Source of the DNA: Phycisphaerae bacterium
GTDB taxonomy: Bacteria > Planctomycetota > Phycisphaerae > Phycisphaerales > SM1A02
DNA length: 64,000 nt
Direction: 5' to 3'
Assembly (NCBI GenBank): GCA_016795035.1
Contig: JAEUIT010000097.1
Coordinates: 248,001 to 312,000, forward strand
Shown here: one piece after another, positions 20,170 through 28,701 of the stretch
How the letters are laid out: each line of letters starts with the position of its first letter
Numbering within the stretch: position 1 is the first letter of the stretch
Notes under the pieces: model-generated
Told to the model about the DNA's origin: nothing
What the model saw: only the letters and a program-made list of their open reading frames with translations
The model's database searches: none
Translations under genes and position numbers: made by a program

Positions 20170-21207
20170 ATGTCGGCCTCGTCGAATAGCCCCTCGAGCG
20201 CGCCCGAAGCGCCGCTCTCCCCGGACGCGCTCGCACGCACCTTGGCGCGGCACCCGCGTCCGTTGGGCGGCGACACCGCACGGAGCGTGGGCCCGGCGGT
20301 CGTGAGCCTGACGGGCTACGTCCTGAACAACCAGGAAGCCCAGGCACATCACCTCCGCCTCGGCAAGAAGCCCGACTGGCTGCGAGCGCGCGTGCCCGGC
20401 GGAGCCGGCTACGACCGGCTCAAGAAGATCATCGACGAGCATCGCCTCCACACCGTCTGCCAGGAAGCCTCGTGCCCCAACATGGGCGAGTGCTGGAGCC
20501 GCGGCACGGCCACGATCATGATCTTGGGCGACGTCTGCACGCGGTCGTGCGGATTCTGCAACATCAAGACCGGCCGCCCGCCGGAGCTCGACCTCGACGA
20601 ACCGCGCCGCGTGGCCGAGTCGCTTCGGCTCATGGGGCTCAAGCACGTCGTCGTCACGAGCGTGAACCGCGACGAACTCCCCGACGGAGGCGCCGCGATC
20701 TGGGCGGAGACGATCGAGCGCGTGCACGCGGCGTGCCCGACGATGTCGGTCGAGGTGTTAGTCGGCGACTTCCTCGGCGACGAAAAGGCGATCCAGACGG
20801 TCATCGACGCCAAGCCCGAGATCCTCGCGCACAACCTCGAGACGGTGCGGCGCATGCACCCCGCGGTGCGCCCGCAGGCGAAGTACGAGCGCTCGCTCGC
20901 GGTGCTGCGGCAGATCAAGGAGAACGGGCTCGTCCCGAAGACGGGCATCATGGTCGGCATCGGCGAGCGCGACGATGAGGTCGAGGAGCTGATGGACGAC
21001 GTGCGGACGCAGTCCGGCGCCGACATCCTCACGATCGGCCAGTATCTCCAGCCGACCCGCAACCACTTGCCGATCGAACGCTGGGTCCATCCCGACCAGT
21101 TCGCGGCGTGGCGCGCGCTGGGGTTGTCGAAGGGCTTCCGCGTGGTCGAGAGCGGACCGCTGGTGCGCAGCTCCTATCACGCCGAAGAGCAGGCCGAGCG
21201 GCTGTAA
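20170..21207 (+). CDS. lipA: Lipoyl synthase
   Basis: Radical-SAM enzyme that inserts two sulfurs into octanoyl groups on lipoyl domains in the cytoplasm. Both cluster sites are present: the auxiliary-cluster motif CQEASCPNMGEC, the radical-SAM motif CTRSCGFC, and the C-terminal RSSYHAEEQ whose first serine pair supplies the auxiliary-cluster ligand. 345 residues from the ATG at 20170; N-terminal ~50 residues are an Ala/Ser/Pro extension. lipB is not adjacent. Convergent with the next gene; a short dyad fills the 29-bp gap. Confidence 0.95.
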   Translation: MSASSNSPSSAPEAPLSPDALARTLARHPRPLGGDTARSVGPAVVSLTGYVLNNQEAQAHHLRLGKKPDWLRARVPGGAGYDRLKKIIDEHRLHTVCQEASCPNMGECWSRGTATIMILGDVCTRSCGFCNIKTGRPPELDLDEPRRVAESLRLMGLKHVVVTSVNRDELPDGGAAIWAETIERVHAACPTMSVEVLVGDFLGDEKAIQTVIDAKPEILAHNLETVRRMHPAVRPQAKYERSLAVLRQIKENGLVPKTGIMVGIGERDDEVEELMDDVRTQSGADILTIGQYLQPTRNHLPIERWVHPDQFAAWRALGLSKGFRVVESGPLVRSSYHAEEQAERL

Positions 21208-21222
21208 CGCGGAGATGCGCCG

Positions 21223-21236
21223 CGCGACCGGTCGCG
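21223..21236. terminator. Possible bidirectional dyad between convergent genes
   Basis: CGCGACC directly followed by its complement GGTCGCG fills the gap between the stops of lipA and the minus-strand gene. There is no loop and no U-tract, so a terminator role is only suggested by position. Confidence 0.25.
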
Positions 21237-22466
21237 TCAGTGATGCGACTCGGCCTTCTTCGCGGGCTCCTTCGCCTTCTCCTTGGGCTTTTCCTTCGCC
21301 TTCTCCTTCGGCTTCTCGTCCTTGGCGGCGCCGTGCGACTCCGCCTTCTTCTCGCCGCCCCCGTGGCCCCCGGCGTCCTTTTTCTCGCCGTGGCCTCCGC
21401 TTGCGGCGGACGGTGTTCGCAGCGACTCGGTGAGCGCGACGAGCTCCGTTTCGGAAAGTGGCCGCACGCGATCGGCGGCCACGACGCTTGACCCGAGCCA
21501 CCAGATCGCCGGCGCCCACGGCAAGAGCGTGAGGCCAAAGAGTCCGACGAGCGTGCGGACCGTCGGCGGGAGCTTCAGGACCGGCGCCGAAATCGCGCGC
21601 AGGGGCTTGAAGACCGGCTGCAACAGGGAGTTGATGAGCGCCGCCCCGCGCGTGCCCACATGTGGCTTCGGCTCGGCGACGACGGCGGCAGCAGCGGCGA
21701 CGGCCGCCACGTCGGGCGCCGCGTGCGCAACGGGTTCGGGCGCCGCGTCCGGCGGAGGCTGAGGGGCGGGCTCCGGATCACTCGACGTTGCAGCTTCGGG
21801 CTCGCTCGGCGCTTCGGCGACCGCCTCCGGCGCGCGCTCAGCGGAGGCCTCTGACTCGCTGGGCGCATCGGCCGCGATGGGGGCCTCAGGTGGGGCCTCA
21901 GGCTGGGCCTCAGGTTGGGCCTCAGATGGGGCCTCGGTGGGGGCCGCGACGTCGGGCGTGGGTTCGGGCGTCGGCTCGGGGGCATCGGCCATCGGCTCGG
22001 CCATCGTCTCGGGCGCGGTCCCGACCTCCGGCTCGCTCGGCACAGATGCGACGGGTTCCGCCAGAGGCGCGGGCGTCGGGTCTTCGGCCGCTGCAGCGCT
22101 CGACGTTTCCGCCGGCGCAGCCCCGAAGAGATCCGAGAGGAGATCGTCGACGTTCGGCAATTCGGTCGCGCCCGTGAGCGCGCTCGCCGTTGCTTGCGCA
22201 GATGCCGCGGCGGAGTTCAGCATGGCGCCGATCTCCTCGACGGCGAGCTGTTCGAGCGAGAGGAGATCCGCGTTTTCGTGGTCTTCGGTCTGGACATCGT
22301 CAAGTGGAGCGGTCGGCGCACCGGCTGCAACGTCGAAACTGCTCGACGTATGCGCGTCGGTCGAATCCTTTTCCAATCGCGAGTCCGAGGCGGACGTTTC
22401 GCTCCGTTCGTCGGGTGGCGCAGTGGCCATCGGCACCTCCGCATGAGCGGCGACCGATGTCGCCAT
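21237..22466 (-). CDS. Acidic Ala/Pro/Glu-rich protein with a C-terminal membrane anchor and Lys-rich tail
   Basis: 409 residues. The ATG at 22466 is preferred because GAGGG lies about 9 bases upstream; an alternative ATG is at 22511. The body is an acidic, disordered Ala/Pro/Glu/Ser stretch with a 4-residue PEAQ-type repeat, then an amphipathic patch, a membrane helix (VGLFGLTLLPWAPAIWWLG, about 305-330) and a strongly basic tail of KEKAKEKPKEK type at the C-terminus. No known domain is seen. The charge split across the helix is the only clue to its role. The longer open frame to 22970 overlaps the divergent PilZ gene and is not credible. Confidence 0.65.
   Translation of the reverse strand: MATSVAAHAEVPMATAPPDERSETSASDSRLEKDSTDAHTSSSFDVAAGAPTAPLDDVQTEDHENADLLSLEQLAVEEIGAMLNSAAASAQATASALTGATELPNVDDLLSDLFGAAPAETSSAAAAEDPTPAPLAEPVASVPSEPEVGTAPETMAEPMADAPEPTPEPTPDVAAPTEAPSEAQPEAQPEAPPEAPIAADAPSESEASAERAPEAVAEAPSEPEAATSSDPEPAPQPPPDAAPEPVAHAAPDVAAVAAAAAVVAEPKPHVGTRGAALINSLLQPVFKPLRAISAPVLKLPPTVRTLVGLFGLTLLPWAPAIWWLGSSVVAADRVRPLSETELVALTESLRTPSAASGGHGEKKDAGGHGGGEKKAESHGAAKDEKPKEKAKEKPKEKAKEPAKKAESHH
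21879..21938 (-). repeat. In-frame 12-bp tandem repeat, five units
   Basis: Five units of the type TGGGGCCTCAGG (plus-strand reading) encode Pro/Gln-Glu-Ala repeats in the acidic domain. The unit length of 12 bp matches the tandem tracts at 7477 and 8103, so length changes keep the frame. Confidence 0.85.
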
Positions 22467-22724
22467 GCGTGTGCCCTCGTCCGACGAAGTGTGGAGCGGC
22501 CGATCGTCCATTGCTTCGTGCGGACTGAGATCGGGTGGCCGTTCTCCGCAGGTGCGTGGCTCCCTCGGGATGAGGTCGAAACCGCAAGGTTCGACGCCGA
22601 TCGATCGTGTCGTTCCGATCGCTCCGGTCCGAGAAGACGATTGGCCGTCGGACGCGGCTCGTGGAACGAAGCGACGGCGGGGACGGGTCGATCTCCTGTC
22701 GCCTGACGTCTCTGGAGATAGCTG

Positions 22725-23075
22725 ATGTTGCCGGATCGAAAGCTTGGAAACGTCTCGGCGTCCCGCGTGGACGCGCACCTCAACGACGAGCGCCGTTGGA
22801 AGACCGACCGCTCGGACGTCGGCTACGAGGTGCTTGTGCGCTGGACCGGCGTGAACGCCACGCCAGTCCGCTACCGCGCGCTCGACGTCAGCGACGGCGG
22901 CATGCGCATCAAGTCGATGCTCCCGCTGCGCGAGGGGGCCATCGGCACCGTGCTCTCCACGTTGCCGCACTCCGCGCTCGTCAACCGCGCGTTCACGATC
23001 GTGTGGTGCCGCAAGTCGAGCGAGGTCGATCGCAACGGCGTCGCGTTCGAGGCGGGACTTCGCTTCGACGCCTGA
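22725..23075 (+). CDS. PilZ-like domain protein
   Basis: A 116-residue single-domain protein. The segment ALDVSDGGMRIKS fits the second PilZ motif (D/NxSxxG), and the Arg-rich ERRWKTDR upstream could be the RxxxR element that binds cyclic di-GMP. The domain length is normal for a free-standing PilZ protein. Start is an ATG; an upstream purine-rich stretch (GGAGATAGCTG) could serve as its ribosome site. Likely role: cyclic-di-GMP responsive control of an envelope or motility function; ligand binding is inferred because the first motif is not a perfect match. Ends 6 bp before the convergent glycosyltransferase stop. Confidence 0.75.
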   Translation: MLPDRKLGNVSASRVDAHLNDERRWKTDRSDVGYEVLVRWTGVNATPVRYRALDVSDGGMRIKSMLPLREGAIGTVLSTLPHSALVNRAFTIVWCRKSSEVDRNGVAFEAGLRFDA

Positions 23076-23081
23076 CGACCG

Positions 23082-24611
23082 TCACCCCTTCGGCGGAAGC
23101 AGTTTCACCACGAGAAGCGGGCCGGGATACCCGTAGACCCGCTCGGCTTCGTACGTCTGCTCGATGCACGCGACGAGTTCGGCGCGGCCGTCGCAGGCGC
23201 GGGCGTAGACGAGCGGCGCGAGGCCATAGTCGGCGATCGCGAGATACACCTCGTGGCCGTCGTCCGCGAGCGCGCAGGCCGAAGTGAAGGTGTTCGCGCT
23301 CGGCGTGGGTGTCGAGGTCAGGATCGCGAGATGCGGAAGCTGCGGCGTGATGACGTAGAGCGGCGCGTCGTGCGGCACGCGCGCGAGCGTCGCGACCATC
23401 TCGTCGAAGCGTTTCGTCGTTGCAGGCGCGTAGACCGGTCCGGCTCGTTGGGAGAGGCCCACCGCCACGATCGTGCCCGCCGCAACCACGCCGGGAAGCC
23501 AGGGCACGCGGCGCGCAGGCGAGTAGCGATCGGCCGCGAGCCACCATCCGGCGACGAGCGCCGCCGGGCCGTACACGGGCGCGAGGTAGTCGGCACGCTT
23601 GCCGCTCGAGAGCGTGAAGGCTGCAACGACGAGCACCGTCCAGACTGCGGCGAGAAAGAGCGAGTTGCCGCCCTTCGCGAGCCTCCAGCGCGCGATGCCG
23701 CCCCCGTCGCGGCGATCGAGAAGCGCCAGCGCGCCCAAGAGCGCCGCGATCGACCAGGGGGCGAATCGCGTGAAGAAGTAGAACGTCATGAAGGGCAACC
23801 CGCGGATCGTGCCCATGATTCCGCGGTGCCCGCCTTCCTCGCCCTCGCCGGTGAATCGCCCGTAGATCTCGGCATACCAGAGGACGTTGACGAGGTGCTC
23901 GCGATTCACGAGTCCCGCCGCGACGTACCACGACGGCGCGAGCACGATCGCGAGCGGAATGCCCCACAGCGGTCGGAACGCGCGAAGCGGTTGCCATGAC
24001 CGATGGACGGCGAACGATCCGACGATCGCGAACACGGGCAAGAGCGCCGCGACCGGACCCTTGACCCACGCCGCGAGCACGACACTGAGCCAGAAGAGCG
24101 CCGCATGTCGGCTCGTGCCCGTCCCCGAGAGGAGCTGCACGGTGGCCCACCATCCCACGAAGAGAATCGCGGAAAGCACCATGTCGGGCCGCGCGAGGTA
24201 TCCGAGCTTGAAGAGCGCGTACGTCGACACGAACGCGAGCCCCGCGAACGTGCCTGCGCGCGGTGCGAGCCGATTGCCGAGGACGACGAGCGCCGCGGCG
24301 ATCGCGCAGAGCGAAAGCACGCTCGGCGCCTTGTGCGCCCACTCGCTCGCGCGGCCGAAGGTCGCGACGAACGGCGCGGCGAGCCAGTTGTAGAGCGGCG
24401 GCTTGGTCGCGGGGAATCCCTCGGCGTCGAGCGCGAGAATCCACGCGGTGCCGCCGCGGGTCACCATGTCGGCGGTGTAGGCGATCGTGCGCGGCTGCGT
24501 CTGATCCCAAAGGTCGGACGGAGCGCTCGCGCGCAGCCACAGCGAAAGAGCGAGAACCGCTCCCACGATGACGAGTCCAACGACGGTCTGGCGACGCGAT
24601 GCCTGAGGCAC
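23082..24611 (-). CDS. ArnT/PMT-family (GT39/GT83-like) membrane glycosyltransferase
   Basis: 509 residues with 11 or more membrane helices. The first outside loop contains acidic residues and the motif EGFPATKPPLYNWLAAP, typical of ArnT-like enzymes that move a lipid-linked sugar onto lipid A, protein or glycan outside the membrane. LARPDMVLSAILFVGWW is the next conserved block. GTG start at 24611; no ATG in this frame gives the full first helix. The next two plus-strand genes (polysaccharide deacetylase-like and GT2) are divergent and fit the same lipid-linked sugar theme. The substrate cannot be read from the sequence. Confidence 0.85.
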   Translation of the reverse strand: MPQASRRQTVVGLVIVGAVLALSLWLRASAPSDLWDQTQPRTIAYTADMVTRGGTAWILALDAEGFPATKPPLYNWLAAPFVATFGRASEWAHKAPSVLSLCAIAAALVVLGNRLAPRAGTFAGLAFVSTYALFKLGYLARPDMVLSAILFVGWWATVQLLSGTGTSRHAALFWLSVVLAAWVKGPVAALLPVFAIVGSFAVHRSWQPLRAFRPLWGIPLAIVLAPSWYVAAGLVNREHLVNVLWYAEIYGRFTGEGEEGGHRGIMGTIRGLPFMTFYFFTRFAPWSIAALLGALALLDRRDGGGIARWRLAKGGNSLFLAAVWTVLVVAAFTLSSGKRADYLAPVYGPAALVAGWWLAADRYSPARRVPWLPGVVAAGTIVAVGLSQRAGPVYAPATTKRFDEMVATLARVPHDAPLYVITPQLPHLAILTSTPTPSANTFTSACALADDGHEVYLAIADYGLAPLVYARACDGRAELVACIEQTYEAERVYGYPGPLLVVKLLPPKG

Positions 24612-24642
24612 AGGTCGGCATCATGCGGCAGAATGTCCATTG

Positions 24643-25482
24643 ATGTCGCGTCGCGTGATCATCAATGCCGACGACCTCGGGCTTCACGTCGCGGTGCGCC
24701 GCGCGGTCGAATCGCTCGCCGAGCGCGGCACCCTCACGAGCGCGAGCGTCCTCGCGAACGGGCCTGACCTCGAGGAGTCGGTGCGTCTTCGCGGCATTTC
24801 ATTGGGTGCGCACCTCAACATCCTGCGCGGGCCGCCGATCAGCGCGGTCACCGAGATCCCCTCGCTCGTCGGGAGCGATGGGCTTTTTCTCGGCTCCTAT
24901 GCGGCGCTCTTTGCGCGGTACGCGACCGGCCGACTCGCGCTCGACGAAGTCGAACTCGAATGGACGCGCCAAATGGAACGTCTCGTCGAACGCGGCGCGC
25001 GGCTGACGCACGTCGACGGCGAGAAGCACACCCATGCGTGGCCCCGGCTTTTTCCCATCGCACGTCGCGTGGCCGCCGCGTTTGGCGTCGCCAACGTGCG
25101 TATCCCGCGCGAGCGCTGGACGCGTGCGGCGCCGCTTGCGGGGCAGGCTCGCGTCCTCCTGCTGCGCGCGTGGCTGCGTCGCGTCGAACGGCACGATCTC
25201 GGCGTGTGGGGCATCGCGCATCAGGGTGAACACCTCACGCCCGAGGCGCTGCGTGCCGCGCTCGCGCACGAGACCGACGGTTCGATAACGTCGCGCACCA
25301 TCGAGATCGCCTGTCATCCCGGCCTTGCGGGCGACGGCGATGCGGAGATCGACGCGCGCTTCGGTAGGATGCGAGTTCGCGCGCTCTGGGGGCCGGAGCT
25401 GCAGTCCCTTCGCTCCGAGCGGTGGCGAGCGGTCCTCGACGAGATGGGCTGGGCGCTCGCGAGTTTCGACGACGTTCACTGA
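24643..25482 (+). CDS. ChbG/YdjC-family carbohydrate deacetylase
   Basis: 279 residues. The family opens with the metal-binding motif INADDLG, present at residues 7-13; later metal ligands are in LGAHLN and the HVDGEKHTHAWP block. These enzymes remove acetyl groups from diacetylchitobiose or related sugars, or from lipid-linked sugars when next to a GT2 gene. Here the gene overlaps the GT2 start (TGATG), a pairing seen in hopanoid and lipid-sugar clusters, so a deacetylation of a lipid-linked N-acetyl sugar is likely. Start ATG 24643; a TTG just upstream is less likely. Confidence 0.88.
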   Translation: MSRRVIINADDLGLHVAVRRAVESLAERGTLTSASVLANGPDLEESVRLRGISLGAHLNILRGPPISAVTEIPSLVGSDGLFLGSYAALFARYATGRLALDEVELEWTRQMERLVERGARLTHVDGEKHTHAWPRLFPIARRVAAAFGVANVRIPRERWTRAAPLAGQARVLLLRAWLRRVERHDLGVWGIAHQGEHLTPEALRAALAHETDGSITSRTIEIACHPGLAGDGDAEIDARFGRMRVRALWGPELQSLRSERWRAVLDEMGWALASFDDVH

Positions 25483-26528
25483 TGCACGCCGCATCGCACC
25501 ATTCGCCCGACGACGCTGTCCAGATCAGCATCGTCTCGCCCATGTACAACGAGGAGTTGTGCGCGCGTGAGTTCGTGCGCCGCGTCGACATGGTGCTTGA
25601 AGTGCTCGGGCGCACGGCGGAGATCGTGGTCGTCTCCGACGGCTCGCGCGATCGGACCGAGGAGATCCTCACGGAGCTCTCGCGCGAGTATCCGCGGCTC
25701 CGCGCCGTCTTTCTCTCGCGCAACGTCGGCCAGTCGAACGCGCTTTTCGCCGGCATCCAGCACACGCGCGGCGACTACGTGATCGTGATGGACTCCGATC
25801 TCCAGCACCTGCCCGAGGAGATCCCGCTTCTCGTGAACGAGATGGACAAGGGGTTCGCCCTCGTGTCAGGCTCGCGCACGGCGCGCTCGGAGTCGTTCCT
25901 TGTGCGTCGCTTTCCGAGCCTCGTCGCGAACTGGCTCCTGCGCCGCGTGAGCGGCTGTCCGATCCGCGACATGGGCGGCTTCAAGTGCATCCGCGGCGAC
26001 ATCGCACGTTCGTTGCGCATGCGGGCCGGACATCACCGCCTCTTGCCCGCCATCGTGCACCTGCGCGGCGGCAAGATCGGCGAAGTGTTCGTGACCGCCG
26101 CCGCGCGTTTCGCGGGCCGCAGCAACTACGGCCTCTCGCGGAGCCTCGACGTCTTCTTCGACATCCTGATGCTCTGGTTCGAGGCGAGCTTCAAGAGCCG
26201 TCCGCTGTACCTCTTCGGGCGCATCGGACTGCTTCTCATCGCGATCGACTGCATCATCATGCCGTGGCTTCTCTACGAGAAGTTCGTGCATGACGTCGAC
26301 ATGGGAACGCGGCCGCCGTTCCTCGTCGCCATCATGATCTTCCTCTCCGCGCTCTTCGTGTTCGCGGCCGGCTTCATTCTCGAGCTCCTCTCCGACACGC
26401 TGAACACCGTCGGCGGCGTGAAGCCCTATGTGGTGCGCGACGTGGTCGAAGACGGCCAGATTCACCGCGTCGGGCGCGACGGCGCGGCCGATCCGGCGCG
26501 GGCAAGTTCCGTACACTCGGCGGCATGA
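25482..26528 (+). CDS. GT2-family glycosyltransferase (dolichol/undecaprenyl-phosphate sugar type)
   Basis: 348 residues. The GT-A fold shows VSPMYNEE at the start, VSDGSRDRT and the metal motif in VMDSDLQHLPEE. Two C-terminal helices (about 240-262 and 280-308) place it with the GtrB/ArnC/DPM1-like enzymes that load a sugar on a polyprenyl phosphate at the inner face of the membrane. ATG 25482 overlaps the deacetylase stop; its own stop overlaps the next start. Together with the divergent ArnT-like transferase it could form a route: load sugar, deacetylate, transfer outside. That route is inferred. Confidence 0.9.
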   Translation: MHAASHHSPDDAVQISIVSPMYNEELCAREFVRRVDMVLEVLGRTAEIVVVSDGSRDRTEEILTELSREYPRLRAVFLSRNVGQSNALFAGIQHTRGDYVIVMDSDLQHLPEEIPLLVNEMDKGFALVSGSRTARSESFLVRRFPSLVANWLLRRVSGCPIRDMGGFKCIRGDIARSLRMRAGHHRLLPAIVHLRGGKIGEVFVTAAARFAGRSNYGLSRSLDVFFDILMLWFEASFKSRPLYLFGRIGLLLIAIDCIIMPWLLYEKFVHDVDMGTRPPFLVAIMIFLSALFVFAAGFILELLSDTLNTVGGVKPYVVRDVVEDGQIHRVGRDGAADPARASSVHSAA

Positions 26529-28090
26529 TGGTGGCAGCCTGGATGTCGGCCTACGTCGCGGCGGCGGCGCTTCAATCGAGCGAGCCCCGAACGATCGCTG
26601 CGGCGCCCCTCGTCACGAATCCGGTCCACGTTGCAGCCGGCCACGGCGGCACGTTGTGGGTCATCGAGCGCTCCGGCGACACCGACGCGCTCGTACTTCT
26701 CCGCGACGAGAACAGCGACGGTGCGGCGGATAGCGCCGTGCGGATGCTCGACGGATTGCTCGACGTGCGCGGCGTCGCCTCGATCGGCGAACGTCGCGTG
26801 CTCGTACTCGAGCCGCCGCAACTCCTCGACGTCGAGGATCGCGACGGCGACGGCAAGGCCGAGCGCGTCACGCCCATCGCCCGCGGACTCGGCGCGGCGA
26901 CGGGCCTCGCCGTGTCGGCCGAAGACGGCGGCGCTCGGACGATCCTCGTTGCAGGCGACGACCGACGCTTCGTGCTCGACGGAACGAGCGTGCGCGTCGT
27001 CGGGGAAACTCCTTGGCGCGGCGCTCGCGCGGTGGCCATCGGCCTCGACGGCGAACCGATCGCGGCGTTCGGCTCGCGCGTCGTCCGCGGCGACGACCAG
27101 ACGACGCTCGGTCTTGCGGGCGCGCAGGACCTCGGAGTGACGCGAGACGCGGTGGTCGCGGTCTCGATGGATCGCACGGCCATCCTGCGCCCCGGCGTGC
27201 CCGACGCGCGCTGGTCCTTCGGTCAGCCGCAACCGGCGGAGACGCTCTGGAAGGTCGCCGACGGACAAGGCCCCATCACCGGCATCGACCGCGTGTCGGC
27301 GGTGGCGTTCGTCGTCGCGCTCGGTGCGACCGAAACGACGCCCGGCTCGGTGTTCGTCTGGCAACCGCCGGCGGGCACGACCGCCGCGCCTGCAACGCAG
27401 AGCGCCCCAGTCGGCGTCGATCCCGCGCGCGAGGCCATCGACCGCGCGCTCCGGAGTAACGACGAGTCCGCGCGGCGTGCGATCGTGGAGCGGGCGCTTC
27501 GCACACCCGACGATCTCCTTCTCGTCGAGCGCCTCGCGGCCGCGATTCGGCTCAACGACCGTCGCCCCGGCCGCCTCGCGCTCGACCGCGCTCCCGACGG
27601 ATTCGATCCCGCCGCCCTCGCCGCGCTCGACCCGACGCTCGCGCGCGTCCTTCGCCGTCTCTCGTGGCCCGGTCGCCACGACGCCGCGATGGATCCCGAA
27701 CCGCCGCCCTCGATCGCCGACGTCGTCGACCGCGGCCGGCGTCTTTACTCGAACTGCCTGACGTGCCACGGGCCGACGGGCAAGGGGCAGCCGGGCGTCT
27801 ATCCGCCGCTTGCCCGCAGCGAGTTCGCGCTGGGCGACCCCGAGCGCCTCGCGAAGATCGTCCTCCACGGCCTGCAGGGCGCGGTGACGGTCGACGGCCG
27901 CACCTTTGCGGGGCTGATGCCGCCGCCGCCGATGCGGACCGACGAAGACATCGCGGCCGTCCTGACGTACGTTCGACAGGCGTTCGGAAACGACGCCGAG
28001 CCGGTGTCGGCCGAGCTTGTGGCCCGTGTCCGCAGCGAGAATGCCCAGCGCCGGACGCCGTGGACCGTGAAGGAACTGCTCGGCCAGTGA
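26525..28090 (+). CDS. Beta-propeller-like protein with C-terminal cytochrome c domain
   Basis: 521 residues with a weak N-terminal export signal. Residues ~25-270 are repeated beta strands with Asp-rich turns (DENSDGAAD, DRDGDGKAE), like the propeller that precedes heme domains in planctomycete c-type cytochromes. A linker and a helical part follow, then a class I cytochrome c domain with CLTCH (Cys411, Cys414, His415) and a distal Met in FAGLMPPPP. A role in periplasmic electron transfer or dehydrogenase activity is likely; the donor is unknown. The start overlaps the GT2 stop. Confidence 0.85.
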   Translation: MMVAAWMSAYVAAAALQSSEPRTIAAAPLVTNPVHVAAGHGGTLWVIERSGDTDALVLLRDENSDGAADSAVRMLDGLLDVRGVASIGERRVLVLEPPQLLDVEDRDGDGKAERVTPIARGLGAATGLAVSAEDGGARTILVAGDDRRFVLDGTSVRVVGETPWRGARAVAIGLDGEPIAAFGSRVVRGDDQTTLGLAGAQDLGVTRDAVVAVSMDRTAILRPGVPDARWSFGQPQPAETLWKVADGQGPITGIDRVSAVAFVVALGATETTPGSVFVWQPPAGTTAAPATQSAPVGVDPAREAIDRALRSNDESARRAIVERALRTPDDLLLVERLAAAIRLNDRRPGRLALDRAPDGFDPAALAALDPTLARVLRRLSWPGRHDAAMDPEPPPSIADVVDRGRRLYSNCLTCHGPTGKGQPGVYPPLARSEFALGDPERLAKIVLHGLQGAVTVDGRTFAGLMPPPPMRTDEDIAAVLTYVRQAFGNDAEPVSAELVARVRSENAQRRTPWTVKELLGQ

Positions 28091-28124
28091 CGCATCCGGC
28101 GCCTGCAACGTAGAGCGACACGAC

Positions 28125-28571
28125 ATGGACCAGAAGTGGCACTACCGCTTTCTCGAGCTCGCCGATCGCATCGCCACGTGGAGCAAGGATCCCTCCCGCG
28201 GCGTCGGCTGCGTGATCGTCACGCAGGGGAAGCAGATCGTCTCGACCGGCTTCAACGGCTTGCCGCGCGGGATCGAGGATCGGCCGGAGCGCCTTGAGCG
28301 CCCGGTGAAGTACGACCTCATCTGCCACGCGGAGCTCAACGCGATCGTGCAGTGCGCCAGGAACGGCGTGTCGCCGATCGGCTGCACGCTCTACTCGTCG
28401 TTTCACCCCTGCATCAGCTGCGCGATCACGATCATCCAGGCGGGCATCACCGAAGTCGTGACGTACGCCATCGAGTCGGGCGACGAGCGCTGGCTCGACA
28501 GCATCTCGAAGAGCCGCGTGGTCTTCGAGGAGGCGAAGATCACGGTCACGGAGTTGCCGCGGAAAGGGTGA
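28125..28571 (+). CDS. Deoxycytidylate deaminase family protein
   Basis: Converts dCMP to dUMP for thymidylate synthesis. The zinc/catalytic motifs CHAELNAIVQ and HPCISC are intact, with the substrate-loop sequence FNGLPRG upstream; 148 residues is the usual length. Start ATG 28125. The 34-bp gap to the previous gene carries one octamer (28103-28110), one of the few intergenic copies. The product is homologous to ComEB of Bacillus, though ComEB is not needed for transformation itself. Confidence 0.93.
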   Translation: MDQKWHYRFLELADRIATWSKDPSRGVGCVIVTQGKQIVSTGFNGLPRGIEDRPERLERPVKYDLICHAELNAIVQCARNGVSPIGCTLYSSFHPCISCAITIIQAGITEVVTYAIESGDERWLDSISKSRVVFEEAKITVTELPRKG

Positions 28572-28575
28572 GCCC

Positions 28576-28615
28576 GCAAAAAGGACAATGCCCGTCGCAC
28601 CATGCGACGGGCATT
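28576..28615 (-). terminator. Rho-independent terminator of the FG-GAP gene
   Basis: A perfect 13-bp stem (28587-28599 with 28603-28615) around a 3-base loop, followed on the minus strand by GTCC and five T. It lies between the convergent dCMP deaminase and FG-GAP genes, and the T-tract fixes the minus-strand direction. Confidence 0.85.
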
Positions 28616-28701
28616 GCTGAAGCGGAAGAGTCCGTTTCGTCGGTGATGTGGGTCAGTGGCGTGCGTCAGTCAGGGGCCGGCACTGGTCGGCCCGAGACTG
28701 A

